DNA of 64,000 nt from Candidatus Methylopumilus universalis (GCF_006364435.1 NZ_CP040977.1:806001-870000); one strand, 5' to 3'. Positions 1-9,526 are shown, counted from the stretch's first letter. Notes: generated by a model from the letters alone, not told the origin. Numbers and translations are program-made.

Positions 1-15
1 ATTTGGAATTAGTTG

Positions 16-58
16 GTATAGGCTTGCATCAAAAATCAAAAGTTTTTTTAGCCTATAC
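16..58 (+). promoter_or_regulatory. Inverted repeat just upstream of manC
   Basis: GTATAGGC at 16-23 and its exact reverse complement GCCTATAC at 51-58 flank an A/T-rich loop of 27 bases and end two bases before the GTG start at 61. It could be an mRNA hairpin over the translation start or an operator. No clear Shine-Dalgarno sequence precedes the GTG. The function is inference only. Confidence 0.25.
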
Positions 59-60
59 TC

Positions 61-1527
61 GTGATAAATAATACCCCCCCTCTTTTAATTCCGGTAATCC
101 TATCTGGCGGAACAGGAAGTAGGCTGTGGCCTCTCTCTCGTGAAGGGCATCCTAAGCCTTTCATTAAGCTATTCGATGGCGAGACTCTTCTTGAAAAAAC
201 TTATCGTCGTATAAGTCTGTTAGATCATATACCCAAAATAAATGGCAAACCTTTCGCCCTAACTATTACAAACCGTGAATATTATTTTATCAGTAAGGAT
301 GAACTTGAAAAAACTGATCTTAATAGTTTTTTTCTGCTGGAACCAGAGGCTAGAAATACTGCGCCAGCGATCTCAATGGCGGCTCTTTGGATTAGAGAAC
401 ATTATGGCCAAAATGCCACAATGCTTGTCTTGCCAGCTGATCATATTATTGAAGATCAAAAGAATTTTGCATTAAATGTGTATGAAGCGCTATCACTGTC
501 ACATCAGGACCCAGCATATTTTGTTACTTTTGGCATTAAGCCACAATCAGCAGATACAGGTTTCGGTTACATTGAATCAGGAAAGGCTTTGAAAGGCGGA
601 TTTGAAGTAGCTCGCTTCTATGAGAAACCTGATACTAAAACAGCAGAAAACTTTATTAGATCAGAACATTTTTATTGGAATTCAGGTATTTTTTGTTTTA
701 ATGTAGGTCATTTTTTTGATGAAATGGCAACGCATTCTCCCGTAGTTTTGCAGCATGCTGAAAAGACATGGGATATCTATTCTAAAAGTCCATCAAAAGA
801 CCACTCAAAAATTGAAATTCCACTTCCCTCCTTTAAACAATGCCCCAGCATTTCAATTGATTACGCCCTCATGGAAAAATCAAAAAAAGTTGCTGTGATT
901 CCAGCTAATTTCGGATGGAATGATATTGGTTCGTGGTTGAGCTTTTCAAGACTTATCAAACCTGACTCACATGGGAATAGCATGATCGGTGAAAGCTTGA
1001 TTTTTAAGTCACAAAATACTTTTATTCAATCAAGTCATCGAGTTATTGCTGCCGTAGGAGTAAATAATCTTATTATTGTCGATACTCCTGATGCGCTTCT
1101 TGTTATAGACAAAACACATACTCAAGATATAAAACTAGTCACCTCAGAACTAAAACTAACCCATTCGGAAGTTTTACACTCTCACAAAACTATTAAAAGA
1201 CCTTGGGGTAAATTTACGACACTTCAAAGCGGGCCTTCTTTTAAAATCAAATGTATCGAAGTTAGTCCATTGAAGTCATTAAGTCTTCAATCTCACAAAT
1301 ATAGGAGTGAGCACTGGATAGTCATCGAAGGTGAGGCGGAAGTTATAAATCAAGACAGGACATATAGGATAAAGACAAATGAATCTACATTTATTTCGCA
1401 AGGCTCCAAGCATCGATTAATTAATCCATTACCCAATAAAACTTTGAAAATTATAGAAGTACAATCAGGCTCTTATCTTGATGAAGATGATATTGAAAGA
1501 TTTGATGATCAATATGGGCGAGTCTAA
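61..1527 (+). CDS. manC: Mannose-1-phosphate guanylyltransferase / mannose-6-phosphate isomerase
   Basis: Bifunctional enzyme that makes GDP-mannose from mannose-1-phosphate and GTP; the C-terminal cupin normally interconverts fructose-6-phosphate and mannose-6-phosphate. The nucleotidyltransferase signature GGTGSRLWPLSRE begins at residue 16, and WNSGIF and the family's EKP motif follow. The cupin half starts near RPWG at residue 380. At 488 aa it has the usual AlgA/ManC length. The start is GTG. Odd point: the cupin metal motif, normally HxHRxEHW, reads HKYRSEHW at 412-419, so the second histidine is tyrosine and isomerase activity may be lost. It faces the rfb operon tail-to-tail. A 3' stub of a related gene lies at 9431-9526. 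Confidence 0.93.
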   Translation: MINNTPPLLIPVILSGGTGSRLWPLSREGHPKPFIKLFDGETLLEKTYRRISLLDHIPKINGKPFALTITNREYYFISKDELEKTDLNSFFLLEPEARNTAPAISMAALWIREHYGQNATMLVLPADHIIEDQKNFALNVYEALSLSHQDPAYFVTFGIKPQSADTGFGYIESGKALKGGFEVARFYEKPDTKTAENFIRSEHFYWNSGIFCFNVGHFFDEMATHSPVVLQHAEKTWDIYSKSPSKDHSKIEIPLPSFKQCPSISIDYALMEKSKKVAVIPANFGWNDIGSWLSFSRLIKPDSHGNSMIGESLIFKSQNTFIQSSHRVIAAVGVNNLIIVDTPDALLVIDKTHTQDIKLVTSELKLTHSEVLHSHKTIKRPWGKFTTLQSGPSFKIKCIEVSPLKSLSLQSHKYRSEHWIVIEGEAEVINQDRTYRIKTNESTFISQGSKHRLINPLPNKTLKIIEVQSGSYLDEDDIERFDDQYGRV

Positions 1528-1853
1528 TCTGTTCTTTCGTAAAAAATTCAAGATTAATACATTCTGAAATATATTTAATTGCATAAAATACTTACAACTG
1601 GGGGCAAGAGTTTCTTTATTTTTTCATAAAAAACTTTGGGCATCCATAATGCTTTACTTAATCACGCATTTAAATCTAGAGTTAATAACAGGCCTTTTTT
1701 ATTAACAGTGTTTGATAACAATAAAAGGATATAAGCAGCAGATAAAAAAAGATTGCCATTAGAGCAACCTCTTTTACATTTCACTGGGCCTCCCAGAACT
1801 CGAATCAGCGGCCAATCGATTAACAATACTTCGTCAAGCTAATTCATAGATAA
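1528..1853. other. Intergenic region without an evident gene
   Basis: About 325 bases between the convergent manC and WecA-like genes. No ORF with coding character was found. The only recognisable item is the tRNA-Asn-like fragment at 1785-1840. The rest is A/T-rich with no strong terminator hairpin. Confidence 0.6.
1785..1840 (-). pseudogene. Degenerate tRNA-Asn-like 3' fragment
   Basis: On the minus strand this reads as the 3' part of a tRNA: an anticodon-loop-like TTGTTAATC (GTT would be Asn), then GATTGG, a T-arm-like GATTCGAGT and an acceptor-like TCTGGGAGGCCCA. The D-arm and 5' acceptor half are missing and the T stem and acceptor carry mismatches and extra bases, so it cannot be a working tRNA. 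Stubs of this kind are often left by elements that integrate at tRNA 3' ends. Identity rests on pattern recognition only. Confidence 0.4.
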
Positions 1854-2927
1854 CTACTTTTGCAGGTTAGTTACGATTGTATAAAGTACGCCATAAAAAA
1901 ACATAAATAAAATAATGGCAATCCAGATGAAAAGAGATTTGGGATATCCCCAGCAAATCGCAATTAAGGGAAATAACCAAAGCAGGCTTAAAGTTGGAGT
2001 TACAAGCGCACTAGCCATTTTTTTACAAGCAGGCCGTGATTTGTAAAAATAAAAAAATTTGAGATGAAGATGAGCTGTATCAGGATGATAAATCGAAACG
2101 CCCATGATGGTTCGTCGCAACAAACTAAAGATAACTTCTGTTGCAGGGTAAATTAAAATAAGCACTGCACCCCAAGGAGAAATTTCAGGATGACGGCCAA
2201 AAAGTATGATTGTGAGAAGGCTAGTTATAAGTCCCAAGCTATAAGCTCCTAAGTCACCTAGAAAAATTTTTCCATTAGGGTAATTAAGGATTAAAAATGG
2301 AATTAAAATTAGGACCGTACTAAAGATAGTCGAAAGCATAACCTCGTCACTTGTTTTGTAGCTTAAAAATAAAAGTGCACCTAAGGTAGATAGAACAACA
2401 GCTCCACATAAGCCATTGACCCCATCGACGAGGTTCATGCCATTGGCTACAGTTACCATACTTAATATATAAAAAAAACTAAAACCGCCTTGTAAGGCTA
2501 GTAATTTACCTATTAAAGGTATATTGGTCAGATTTGGAACTGGGCCGTTAAATTGGGCTATAAATAGCCATCCCGAAAAAAGAAGCGCGAGCAATCTTAT
2601 TGCAGGCTCTACATTATGGAAAAGATCTTCTTTGACTCCAATGATAATAATAGGAATCAAACATATAAGTATCAATTTAAGAAGTTGAATACTTTCATTG
2701 GTGGGGCAATACATCACGAATGATGCGAGTGAAAGAATAAAAACCAGCCCACCTAATCTTGGCGTTTCATTTAAATGAATGCGCTGAATAGCTTGATAAG
2801 ATTTAAGGCCTAGTTTTTGATAAAACTTTTTATGCCATAGATATATAATTGAAACATTTAAGACTAATGATATACCCATGAATATAAGGACATTAAAATC
2901 AAACCACTGCACGACATTAAAATTCAT
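1854..2927 (-). CDS. WecA/MraY-like undecaprenyl-phosphate glycosyl-1-phosphate transferase
   Basis: Polytopic inner-membrane enzyme of the polyprenyl-phosphate N-acetylhexosamine-1-phosphate transferase family (MraY/WecA/WbpL). It would start O-antigen repeat synthesis by moving a sugar-1-phosphate from a UDP-sugar to undecaprenyl phosphate. The 357-aa sequence has about ten hydrophobic segments, the acidic motif NLVDGVNGLCG, the FLGDLGAYSLG motif, and HPDTAHLHLKF in place of the cytoplasmic HIHH loop. It is the last gene after rfbBDAC, 35 bases downstream of rfbC, so probably in the same transcript. MraY itself is unlikely given the sugar-operon context. Substrate not determinable. Confidence 0.85.
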   Translation of the reverse strand: MNFNVVQWFDFNVLIFMGISLVLNVSIIYLWHKKFYQKLGLKSYQAIQRIHLNETPRLGGLVFILSLASFVMYCPTNESIQLLKLILICLIPIIIIGVKEDLFHNVEPAIRLLALLFSGWLFIAQFNGPVPNLTNIPLIGKLLALQGGFSFFYILSMVTVANGMNLVDGVNGLCGAVVLSTLGALLFLSYKTSDEVMLSTIFSTVLILIPFLILNYPNGKIFLGDLGAYSLGLITSLLTIILFGRHPEISPWGAVLILIYPATEVIFSLLRRTIMGVSIYHPDTAHLHLKFFYFYKSRPACKKMASALVTPTLSLLWLFPLIAICWGYPKSLFIWIAIILFMFFYGVLYTIVTNLQK

Positions 2928-2962
2928 AGAAATAATTTTATCTTAAATGTTATCTATGGTTA

Positions 2963-3511
2963 TCAAGAAAATAATGAGCTCGATTTAAAGTTTTCACCTA
3001 AAAGATCTTTGGGAGATAGTTGAATATTCAAATTTTTAGGCCATTTGATATTTAAAGTAGCATCATTCCATAGAATACAACGTTCACTTTCAGGATGATA
3101 AAAATCAGTTGTTTTATACAGAAATTCTGAAGTTTCAGACAACGTTAAAAAGCCGTGGGCAAAGCCTTTAGGAATATAAAGCTGCTTTTTATTATCACTT
3201 GATAAAATTTCAGCAATATATTGTCCGCATGTGGGAGATGATTCTCTTATATCAACTGCAACATCTAAGACCTCCCCCTCTAACACACGGACCAATTTGC
3301 CTTGCGCGTGAGGGGAGAATTGATAATGGAGACCTCGAAGAATACCTCGAAATGATTTTGAGTGATTATCTTGTACAAATGAAACGTTTAGTGAAGTTTC
3401 TTTTCTAAAAATATCTGCTCTAAAGCTTTCAAAAAAAAAGCCGCGAGCATCTTCAAACACGCGAGGTTCAATTAAAAAAACATCAGGAATACTTAAAGGA
3501 GTGACCTTCAT
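2963..3511 (-). CDS. rfbC: dTDP-4-dehydrorhamnose 3,5-epimerase
   Basis: Third step of dTDP-L-rhamnose synthesis: epimerises C3 and C5 of dTDP-4-keto-6-deoxyglucose. The start at 3511 gives MKVTPLSIPDVFLIEP and a 182-aa protein, the normal RmlC length; an open frame reaches 3613 but that extension lies inside rfbA. Family features: FxESFR, the FVQDNHS strand, RGILRGLHYQ with the catalytic histidine, and YIPKGFAHGFLTL. The ATG follows the rfbA stop after two bases, so translation is probably coupled. Confidence 0.93.
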   Translation of the reverse strand: MKVTPLSIPDVFLIEPRVFEDARGFFFESFRADIFRKETSLNVSFVQDNHSKSFRGILRGLHYQFSPHAQGKLVRVLEGEVLDVAVDIRESSPTCGQYIAEILSSDNKKQLYIPKGFAHGFLTLSETSEFLYKTTDFYHPESERCILWNDATLNIKWPKNLNIQLSPKDLLGENFKSSSLFS

Positions 3512-3513
3512 AT

Positions 3514-4410
3514 TTAAATAATTTTTTCTTGTAAGATACGTTTTAAATATTGACCGTAACCATTTTTCAATAATGGCGCTGCCAGCGCTTCCAGTTCGTT
3601 TGCGGTAATCCAATTTTGACGATAAGCAATCTCTTCAGGGCATGCCACTTTTAAACCTTGACGATTTTCTAATGTCGCAATAAAATGACTCGCTTCAAGA
3701 AGAGATTCGTGGGTGCCTGTATCTAACCATGCATACCCACGCCCCATCACTTCAACATGCAATTGATTTTGATCTAAATAAAGTCGATTAAGGTCCGTGA
3801 TTTCAAGCTCATTTCTTTTTGATGGCTTTAAACTTTTTGCCATTTTCACGACATCTTGATCGTAAAAATAAAGACCGGTCACTGCATAATTGGATTTTGG
3901 TTGAGAAGGTTTTTCCTCTAAAGAAACGACTTTATTTTTTTCATCAAACTCAGCGACACCATAACGCTCGGGATCATTAACATGATAAGTAAATATGGTG
4001 GCACCCTCTTCCCTGTTTTTTGCATTTAAAAGAAGTTGATTAAAGTCATGGCCATAAAAAATATTATCACCTAAAACTAATGTTGAATGATGATTCCCAA
4101 TAAACGACTCACCTAAGAGAAAAGCTTGCGCTAACCCATCGGGAGAATTCTGCACACAGTAGTGAATATCAATCCCCCATTGACTGCCATCTTTTAATAA
4201 TGCCTCGAAGCGTAGGGTGTCTTCTGGTGCTGAAATCAATAAAATATCTCTAATACCTGCTAGCATTAAAGTAGTTAAAGAATAATAAATCATGGGTTTA
4301 TCGTAAACAGGTAATAATTGTTTGGAGATTGCTTGCGTCACAGGATAAAGACGTGTGCCTGAGCCCCCCGCAAGAATCAAACCTTTTCTACTGTTTTTAA
4401 TTTCTGTCAT
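3514..4410 (-). CDS. rfbA: Glucose-1-phosphate thymidylyltransferase
   Basis: Makes dTDP-glucose from glucose-1-phosphate and dTTP, the first committed step towards dTDP-rhamnose. The 298-aa length is typical of RmlA. The nucleotide-binding motif [13 protein letters not shown] is near residue 13, followed by [24 protein letters not shown] and the sugar-binding EEKP stretch. Its start directly abuts the rfbD stop and its stop nearly touches the rfbC start. RmlA is commonly feedback-inhibited by dTDP-rhamnose (family knowledge). Confidence 0.95.
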   Translation of the reverse strand: MTEIKNSRKGLILAGGSGTRLYPVTQAISKQLLPVYDKPMIYYSLTTLMLAGIRDILLISAPEDTLRFEALLKDGSQWGIDIHYCVQNSPDGLAQAFLLGESFIGNHHSTLVLGDNIFYGHDFNQLLLNAKNREEGATIFTYHVNDPERYGVAEFDEKNKVVSLEEKPSQPKSNYAVTGLYFYDQDVVKMAKSLKPSKRNELEITDLNRLYLDQNQLHVEVMGRGYAWLDTGTHESLLEASHFIATLENRQGLKVACPEEIAYRQNWITANELEALAAPLLKNGYGQYLKRILQEKII

Positions 4411-5295
4411 TTATTGAATGATTTCTTTTAAAATCCTTTTAACTTCCTCTTCCCAATGTGGCAATTCTAGCATGAAGGTCTTTGTAATTTTATCTGTGTA
4501 AAGTCTTGAATTAAATGGGCGTTTAACTAGAGTTGGATATAGATCGCTTGCAATCGGTTTGATATCTTTAGATGTCATGGTCGTTTTAAATCCTAAAGCT
4601 ATTGCTTCATCAACGATAAAGCATGCATAACGACACCAATTAGTATAACCCATTGAAGTCACATGATAGGTACCAAAATCTTTGAAGTTTGGATTATTTA
4701 AAATAGTTTTTACAATGTTGTAAGTTACATCAGCTAATACTTCACTTGAAGTGGGTGTGCCTATTTGGTCACTCACCACATTTAAAGAAGATCTTTCTTG
4801 GGAGAGTTTGAGTATAGTTTTTAAAAAGCTTTGGCCGTGAAAACTAAAGACCCAGCTTGTTCTTAAAATAATATGTTTCCTGTGATGACGAATGGCTTCT
4901 TCACCTTCCACTTTTGTTTGACCATAAAAGGATTGTGGGTTGACTCCGTCAGTTTCTAAATAAGGCTCATGTTTTAAACCATCAAATACGTAATCTGTTG
5001 AAAAATGAATAATGGGAATATTAAGTTCGGATGCTTTTTCAGCTAAAACTTTGGGGGCGATCGCATTGATTTGATGGGCTAATGATTTTTCAGATTCAGC
5101 TTTATCAACTTGCGTGTATGCAGCAGGATTGATAATAATGTCAGGTTTGGTTTTATCGATAAAGGCTGTAATGGCTTCGGGACTCTCTAAATCAAGCTCA
5201 TGCCGATTTGTAGCAAGCACTTCACCCAATGATGCTAATTTTTTATGTAATGCAAATCCTACTTGACCATCTTTACCCGTGAGTAAAATTTTCAT
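4411..5295 (-). CDS. rfbD: dTDP-4-dehydrorhamnose reductase
   Basis: NADPH-dependent last step of dTDP-L-rhamnose synthesis, in the extended short-chain dehydrogenase family. The Rossmann motif [11 protein letters not shown] is at the N-terminus, STDYVFDG in the middle, and the catalytic YxxxK as YGQTKVEGE near residue 128. At 294 aa it has full family length. The start overlaps the end of rfbB by four bases and its stop abuts rfbA, so it sits in a tight operon. Confidence 0.95.
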   Translation of the reverse strand: MKILLTGKDGQVGFALHKKLASLGEVLATNRHELDLESPEAITAFIDKTKPDIIINPAAYTQVDKAESEKSLAHQINAIAPKVLAEKASELNIPIIHFSTDYVFDGLKHEPYLETDGVNPQSFYGQTKVEGEEAIRHHRKHIILRTSWVFSFHGQSFLKTILKLSQERSSLNVVSDQIGTPTSSEVLADVTYNIVKTILNNPNFKDFGTYHVTSMGYTNWCRYACFIVDEAIALGFKTTMTSKDIKPIASDLYPTLVKRPFNSRLYTDKITKTFMLELPHWEEEVKRILKEIIQ

Positions 5296-6350
5296 GAATA
5301 CTGCTTTTTAACCCAGTGCTGGTATTCACCTGACACCACATGATTGACCCAAATATCATTTTCCAAATACCAAATAATCGTTTTACGAAGTCCCGTCTCA
5401 AAAGTTTCTTGAGGTCTCCACCCGAGTTCGCGCTCTAATTTTGAAGCATCAATCGCATAACGTCTATCGTGACCTGGTCTATCTTTAACATAGGTAATTT
5501 GATTTTCATATTTTGATCCATCTGCTTTAGGTTTTAATTCATCTAAGATACCACATAAAGTCTTTACGACATTAAGATTGGTCTTCTCATTCCAACCACC
5601 TACGTTATAAGTTTCGCCGGGTTGCCCGCGAGCCAAGACTTCACGAATCGCATCACAATGATCTTTCACATAGAGCCAATCACGAATTTGTTGACCGTCG
5701 CCATAGATAGGAAGTGGCATGCCGTTCAATGCATTTAAGATACATAAAGGAATTAATTTTTCTGGAAAATGATAAGGTCCATAATTATTTGAACAATTTG
5801 TGGTTAAGACAGGTAACCCGTAAGTATGAAACCAAGCTCTGACTAAATAGTCACTTGCGGCTTTACTTGCGCTATAAGGGCTATTAGGTTGATAAGGATG
5901 TTTCTCAGTAAAGGCCGGAGCTTTTTCATTTAAAGATCCATAAACCTCGTCGGTCGATACATGTAAAAATCTGAAAGCTTTTTTGGCTGTTTCATCAAGA
6001 TTGTTCCAATATGCTCTGACTGACTCTAATAAGTGATAAGTGCCAACAATATTAGTTTTGATAAAATCTCTTGGTCCATGAATCGATCGATCCACATGGC
6101 TCTCCGCCGCAAAATGAATAATAGCTCGAATGCGATGTTCTTCTAAGAGTTTTGAGACTAAATCATAGTCACCAATATCGCCATGCACAAAATGATGGTG
6201 AGGATTTTGATCTAATGAAGATAGATTTTCTAAGTTCCCTGCATAGGTTAATAGGTCTAATGATACAATATCTTCATTAGACTCACTAAACCAATCAAAT
6301 ACGAAGTTGGAACCAATAAACCCGGCTGCGCCTGTGACAAGAATTGTCAT
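5292..6350 (-). CDS. rfbB: dTDP-glucose 4,6-dehydratase
   Basis: NAD-dependent dehydratase converting dTDP-glucose to dTDP-4-keto-6-deoxyglucose. It opens with the Rossmann motif [13 protein letters not shown], then [12 protein letters not shown], the STDEVYG active-site segment and the catalytic YSASKAASD. The 352-aa length is normal. It is the first gene of the rhamnose operon (order rfbB, rfbD, rfbA, rfbC, then the WecA-like transferase), divergent from the O-antigen polymerase/ligase gene across an A/T-rich promoter gap. Confidence 0.96.
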   Translation of the reverse strand: MTILVTGAAGFIGSNFVFDWFSESNEDIVSLDLLTYAGNLENLSSLDQNPHHHFVHGDIGDYDLVSKLLEEHRIRAIIHFAAESHVDRSIHGPRDFIKTNIVGTYHLLESVRAYWNNLDETAKKAFRFLHVSTDEVYGSLNEKAPAFTEKHPYQPNSPYSASKAASDYLVRAWFHTYGLPVLTTNCSNNYGPYHFPEKLIPLCILNALNGMPLPIYGDGQQIRDWLYVKDHCDAIREVLARGQPGETYNVGGWNEKTNLNVVKTLCGILDELKPKADGSKYENQITYVKDRPGHDRRYAIDASKLERELGWRPQETFETGLRKTIIWYLENDIWVNHVVSGEYQHWVKKQYS

Positions 6351-6436
6351 ATTATGTAACTTTATAATAGATATAAAAATAAATGATAAAGTATAATTAG
6401 ACTTAATTCTTATAAGTTTTGAAAATTTTATTTATT
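6351..6436. promoter_or_regulatory. Divergent promoter region rfbB / O-antigen ligase-polymerase
   Basis: Very A/T-rich 86-base gap between divergent genes. A perfect -10 hexamer TATAAT on the plus strand lies at 6392-6397, and a TATTAT-like hexamer occurs on the minus strand about 20 bases before rfbB. No convincing -35 box is visible for either. It must hold both promoters, because no other gap serves these genes. Confidence 0.4.
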
Positions 6437-7669
6437 ATGATTAAAAATCTTAAAACTTTCGATTTATTCATGTTAAGTCTCATGATTGTGAGTCTTCCAA
6501 GTGTGGAAGCTCCTAAAAATTTTTTTTTAGTGGGCTATCTCCTCACCCGTAGCATCTTTGAATTTATCGAATGGAAGAAAAGAAAAATAAAATGGACCGA
6601 TTGGGATAGTCTATTTTTTGTATTCGTTTTAACAGCTTTTTTAAGCACAATATATGCTGGCATGCCTCACTTAGAAGAGTGGAAAGGTTATATGGTTCTG
6701 TTGACAGCTATTCTTTCTGGGTGGCTTTTAAGTCGAGCCCAATATTCACGGGAAAATTATCAAGGTCTTTTTCAAATAATAGTGCTAAGTGCACTCGCTC
6801 CTTTGTTAGTGGGGCTTTATCAATATCTCATTATTCACACTAAACCCGACCTCCAACTTCACTCTGTTGGCCACGTGAACCATTCTGCTATTTATTTAGT
6901 AATGATTTTTGGTGCTTCACTTGGCTGGTTCTTAAGTCATGTTAGTTTAGATAAGTTGAAGCTATCTAATCTATATCTTATTGCTCTAGGTATTTTAAGT
7001 TTAATTTTCTTTGTGAGTTTAATTATTGGTCAGTCAAGAGCCGCATATGGCGTAGGTATTATTTTAGGCTTATTAATTTTTTACTTTGTAACCAAGAGCA
7101 AAAAAATTAAACTAATTGGGAGTATTTCTATAATACTTATAGTTTTACTTTCATTTATTCTTAAAACAAGTGTAATTGAAAAACAAATCGCCAATCAAAA
7201 AACCAATAATGTACTTGCTTATAGAGATAAAGTCTGGAATGTATCTCTTGAAGCCTCACGATTCTCTCCTCTTTTGGGTATAGGCCTAAGTAATTGGCAT
7301 TTTATTACTCTAGATCAACTGAAAAAATCTGTTGAAGGTAGGGGAAAGATATTTGATGCTAAGAATTACATTTTCCCTGGCCATTCACATAATCATTACC
7401 TAAGCGCACTGGTTGAGCGGGGTATTGTAGGACTTCTGGTTACCCTTACATTTATGCTACTTTGGATTAGACATATCATTACAACTTTTAAATGGGCAAA
7501 TAAAACGAAAGAGTCAATTCTTCTATGGTCGGGTTCATTAAGCGCATGGGTTACAACTTTTGGGGTTGGCTTGGTAAATACGACGTTTCATCATGAACAC
7601 GCTATTCTTGCATGCTTATTTTTAGGTATTTATTTAAGCTATACCCGTCAGTACCTCCCAAGAAAATAA
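6437..7669 (+). CDS. O-antigen polymerase/ligase family membrane protein (Wzy_C type)
   Basis: Polytopic inner-membrane protein of the O-antigen ligase (WaaL)/polymerase (Wzy) superfamily, which either polymerises O-units or joins them to lipid A-core in the periplasm. About eleven hydrophobic segments are visible, plus a large loop after residue 240 containing GIGLSNW and the family's HSHNHYLSALVERGIVG motif. I chose ATG at 6437 (410 aa) over an upstream in-frame TTG at 6419, which adds six residues. Sequence alone cannot separate Wzy from WaaL. Confidence 0.82.
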   Translation: MIKNLKTFDLFMLSLMIVSLPSVEAPKNFFLVGYLLTRSIFEFIEWKKRKIKWTDWDSLFFVFVLTAFLSTIYAGMPHLEEWKGYMVLLTAILSGWLLSRAQYSRENYQGLFQIIVLSALAPLLVGLYQYLIIHTKPDLQLHSVGHVNHSAIYLVMIFGASLGWFLSHVSLDKLKLSNLYLIALGILSLIFFVSLIIGQSRAAYGVGIILGLLIFYFVTKSKKIKLIGSISIILIVLLSFILKTSVIEKQIANQKTNNVLAYRDKVWNVSLEASRFSPLLGIGLSNWHFITLDQLKKSVEGRGKIFDAKNYIFPGHSHNHYLSALVERGIVGLLVTLTFMLLWIRHIITTFKWANKTKESILLWSGSLSAWVTTFGVGLVNTTFHHEHAILACLFLGIYLSYTRQYLPRK

Positions 7670-7690
7670 CTAAGATAGCTCTTCACTTCG

Positions 7691-8719
7691 ATGATTAAAA
7701 TAATTATCTTGAAACGCGACAAGCTGGGCGATCTTCTCTTAACAACACCCATGCTTCAACTTTTAAAAAAGCTCCATCCAAAATCCGAAGTTGCTGTCGT
7801 TGCGCCAGAATCTTCAGCCTGGATTTTAAAAAATGTATCATTTATCGATAAGCTATATAGCTATCCCCAACCCAAATCTTTTAATTTAAAAAGTATAACT
7901 TCTATCTTTATACAACTTTTTATTTTTTTGAAAATAAGACTAAAACATTACGATATTGCAATTGCAGCAGGTGGTGAATATTCTCATAGGGCGGTCAAGC
8001 GACTTATCTGGATAAAAGCCAAAAGAACTATTTCATTTATGCCTAAAAATAAAGCCATTACAGGAATTACTGATCCAGTCATTGAACCGAGCCACAAAAA
8101 AAAAGGTCGTCATGAGTCACAAAGAATGATCGAGCTACTAAAACCAATCATCAAATCAAAAGAGCAATTAACTCTGCCAAGTATTTATTTTAAACCTCCT
8201 CAGGAATGGCTGCAAAAAGCTCAGTTTTTTTTAACGGAAAGCAAGCTTAAAAAAGAGCAATATATAGTATTTGGACTTGGGGCAAGACGAGAAAAAAAAC
8301 AAGCATCAAAAGAGCAGATTATTGAAACGGCAATGTATGCTTACAAAAAACATAAGCTTAAAACAGTTTTAGTATGGACCCCGGGTGGTAAAAATAATAA
8401 AAATTACCCGGGTGACGATGAAATAGCATATGGCATTCTAAAAAATGCACCAAAAGAAATTATTCCTTTAAGGGCCCCGCTTGATCTAACTATCGGGGTC
8501 ATTTGGCTTGCAAAAAAATCTATTTTTCCTGATAGTGGTTTAATGCATTTTGCTTCAGCAAGTCCGGGTGGAGTTATTGGCCTTTTTGCAGACACTACAA
8601 TCACTCCCAATCCAGATCAGTGGGCCCCGTTAGGTCTAAAATCAAGTTATATTGAAGCTAAAAAATCTATTAAAGAACTTGGTATCACTTTTTTACATAA
8701 AGAAATAAGTCGCTTATAA
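7691..8719 (+). CDS. Glycosyltransferase family 9 (heptosyltransferase-like)
   Basis: Cytoplasmic GT-B transferase of the ADP-heptose:LPS heptosyltransferase family, adding a core sugar to lipopolysaccharide. The N-terminus IIILKRDKLGDLLLTTPML carries the GD acceptor-domain motif typical of GT9. The C-terminal half has the FGLGARREKKQ strand and the donor-binding DSGLMHFASA segment, where most members have DxGxxHxAxA. At 342 aa it is normal length. It follows the polymerase/ligase gene by 21 bases. The actual sugar is unknown. Confidence 0.88.
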   Translation: MIKIIILKRDKLGDLLLTTPMLQLLKKLHPKSEVAVVAPESSAWILKNVSFIDKLYSYPQPKSFNLKSITSIFIQLFIFLKIRLKHYDIAIAAGGEYSHRAVKRLIWIKAKRTISFMPKNKAITGITDPVIEPSHKKKGRHESQRMIELLKPIIKSKEQLTLPSIYFKPPQEWLQKAQFFLTESKLKKEQYIVFGLGARREKKQASKEQIIETAMYAYKKHKLKTVLVWTPGGKNNKNYPGDDEIAYGILKNAPKEIIPLRAPLDLTIGVIWLAKKSIFPDSGLMHFASASPGGVIGLFADTTITPNPDQWAPLGLKSSYIEAKKSIKELGITFLHKEISRL

Positions 8720-8790
8720 CGATATAATGAAATTAAGATTTCAAATATATCTATTTTAGTCATATTTATTTTTAAAGAGTTTATATCAGA

Positions 8791-9417
8791 ATGAATGATG
8801 CCCTTAATATCCAAGCTTCAGAAATTATAGAATTGCACGATGCGTATCTGTTAAATAAGGCTTGGCCAAATGAAACTGAAATGAAATATCAAGCATCCGA
8901 TTCTCTTTTTAAATTTATTGAAGCCAATCATTTCTTTAATACCAGGCTATGGAACGAAGAAGATCTTGCTCGAAGACAGAATGTTTCAGATAGCGAAATC
9001 ACAAAAAACAAAAGAGCGATCGACAAATTTAACCAATCCAGAAATGACCAAATAGAACAGATTGATAGTTTTATTCTTGAGTTTGCTAAAAAAGCAATTT
9101 TAAAGGAAGCGAAACAAAATAGTGAAACTCTTGGAGCTATGGTCGATAGACTATCTATATTGAGCTTAAAAATATTTCATATGTCCATTCAAACCCGAAG
9201 AGAAAATGTTTCAGAGCTTCATATTCAAACATGTTCAAAAAAATTAGAGGTTCTAAAAATCCAACGAAATGATTTGTGCGCTTGTTTTGATGAACTTCTT
9301 TATGATTGCATACTTGGCTTTCGATATTTTAAACAATACAAACAATTTAAGATGTATAACGATCCTAATTTAAACCCTCAACTCTATGCTGAAAAATCGG
9401 AGTTTAAGCAAAATTAA
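8791..9417 (+). CDS. DUF4254 family protein in LPS locus
   Basis: A 208-aa, largely helical soluble protein that I recognise as DUF4254: the conserved stretch FNTRLWNEEDLARR near residue 52 is followed by KRAIDKFNQSRNDQIEQID near residue 74. No signal peptide or membrane helix is visible. Family members are often found next to GT9 glycosyltransferases, as here, but their biochemical role is not established. It lies 70 bases downstream of the GT9 gene on the same strand. Confidence 0.75.
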   Translation: MNDALNIQASEIIELHDAYLLNKAWPNETEMKYQASDSLFKFIEANHFFNTRLWNEEDLARRQNVSDSEITKNKRAIDKFNQSRNDQIEQIDSFILEFAKKAILKEAKQNSETLGAMVDRLSILSLKIFHMSIQTRRENVSELHIQTCSKKLEVLKIQRNDLCACFDELLYDCILGFRYFKQYKQFKMYNDPNLNPQLYAEKSEFKQN

Positions 9418-9430
9418 AAAATTCCACTCA

Positions 9431-9526
9431 TTAAATTAATTAAAGAAAATTATTGAAATTTAATCTGGAACATACCTAGAAGAGAATGAAATTGAGAGAT
9501 TTGAAAATCAATTTGGGCACGCCTAG
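9431..9526 (+). pseudogene. 3' remnant of a second manC-like gene
   Basis: In one frame the bases before TAG at 9524 read KIIEI-stop-SGTYLEENEIERFENQFGHA. The intact manC at the start of the window ends KIIEVQSGSYLDEDDIERF and then DDQYGRV. The match covers the last ~25 residues, with one CAA-to-TAA nonsense change. Upstream of about 9440 the match breaks down and another in-frame stop appears. This is a decayed stub, not a gene. Its TAG overlaps the stop of the convergent FkbM-type gene in the palindrome CTAG. Confidence 0.75.

Noticed and set aside
1785-1840. Functional tRNA-Asn
   Set aside because: 5' half missing and the acceptor and T stem are mismatched.
3512-3613. N-terminal extension of RfbC
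   Set aside because: The extra 34 residues lie within rfbA, and the internal ATG at 3511 gives the normal protein start.
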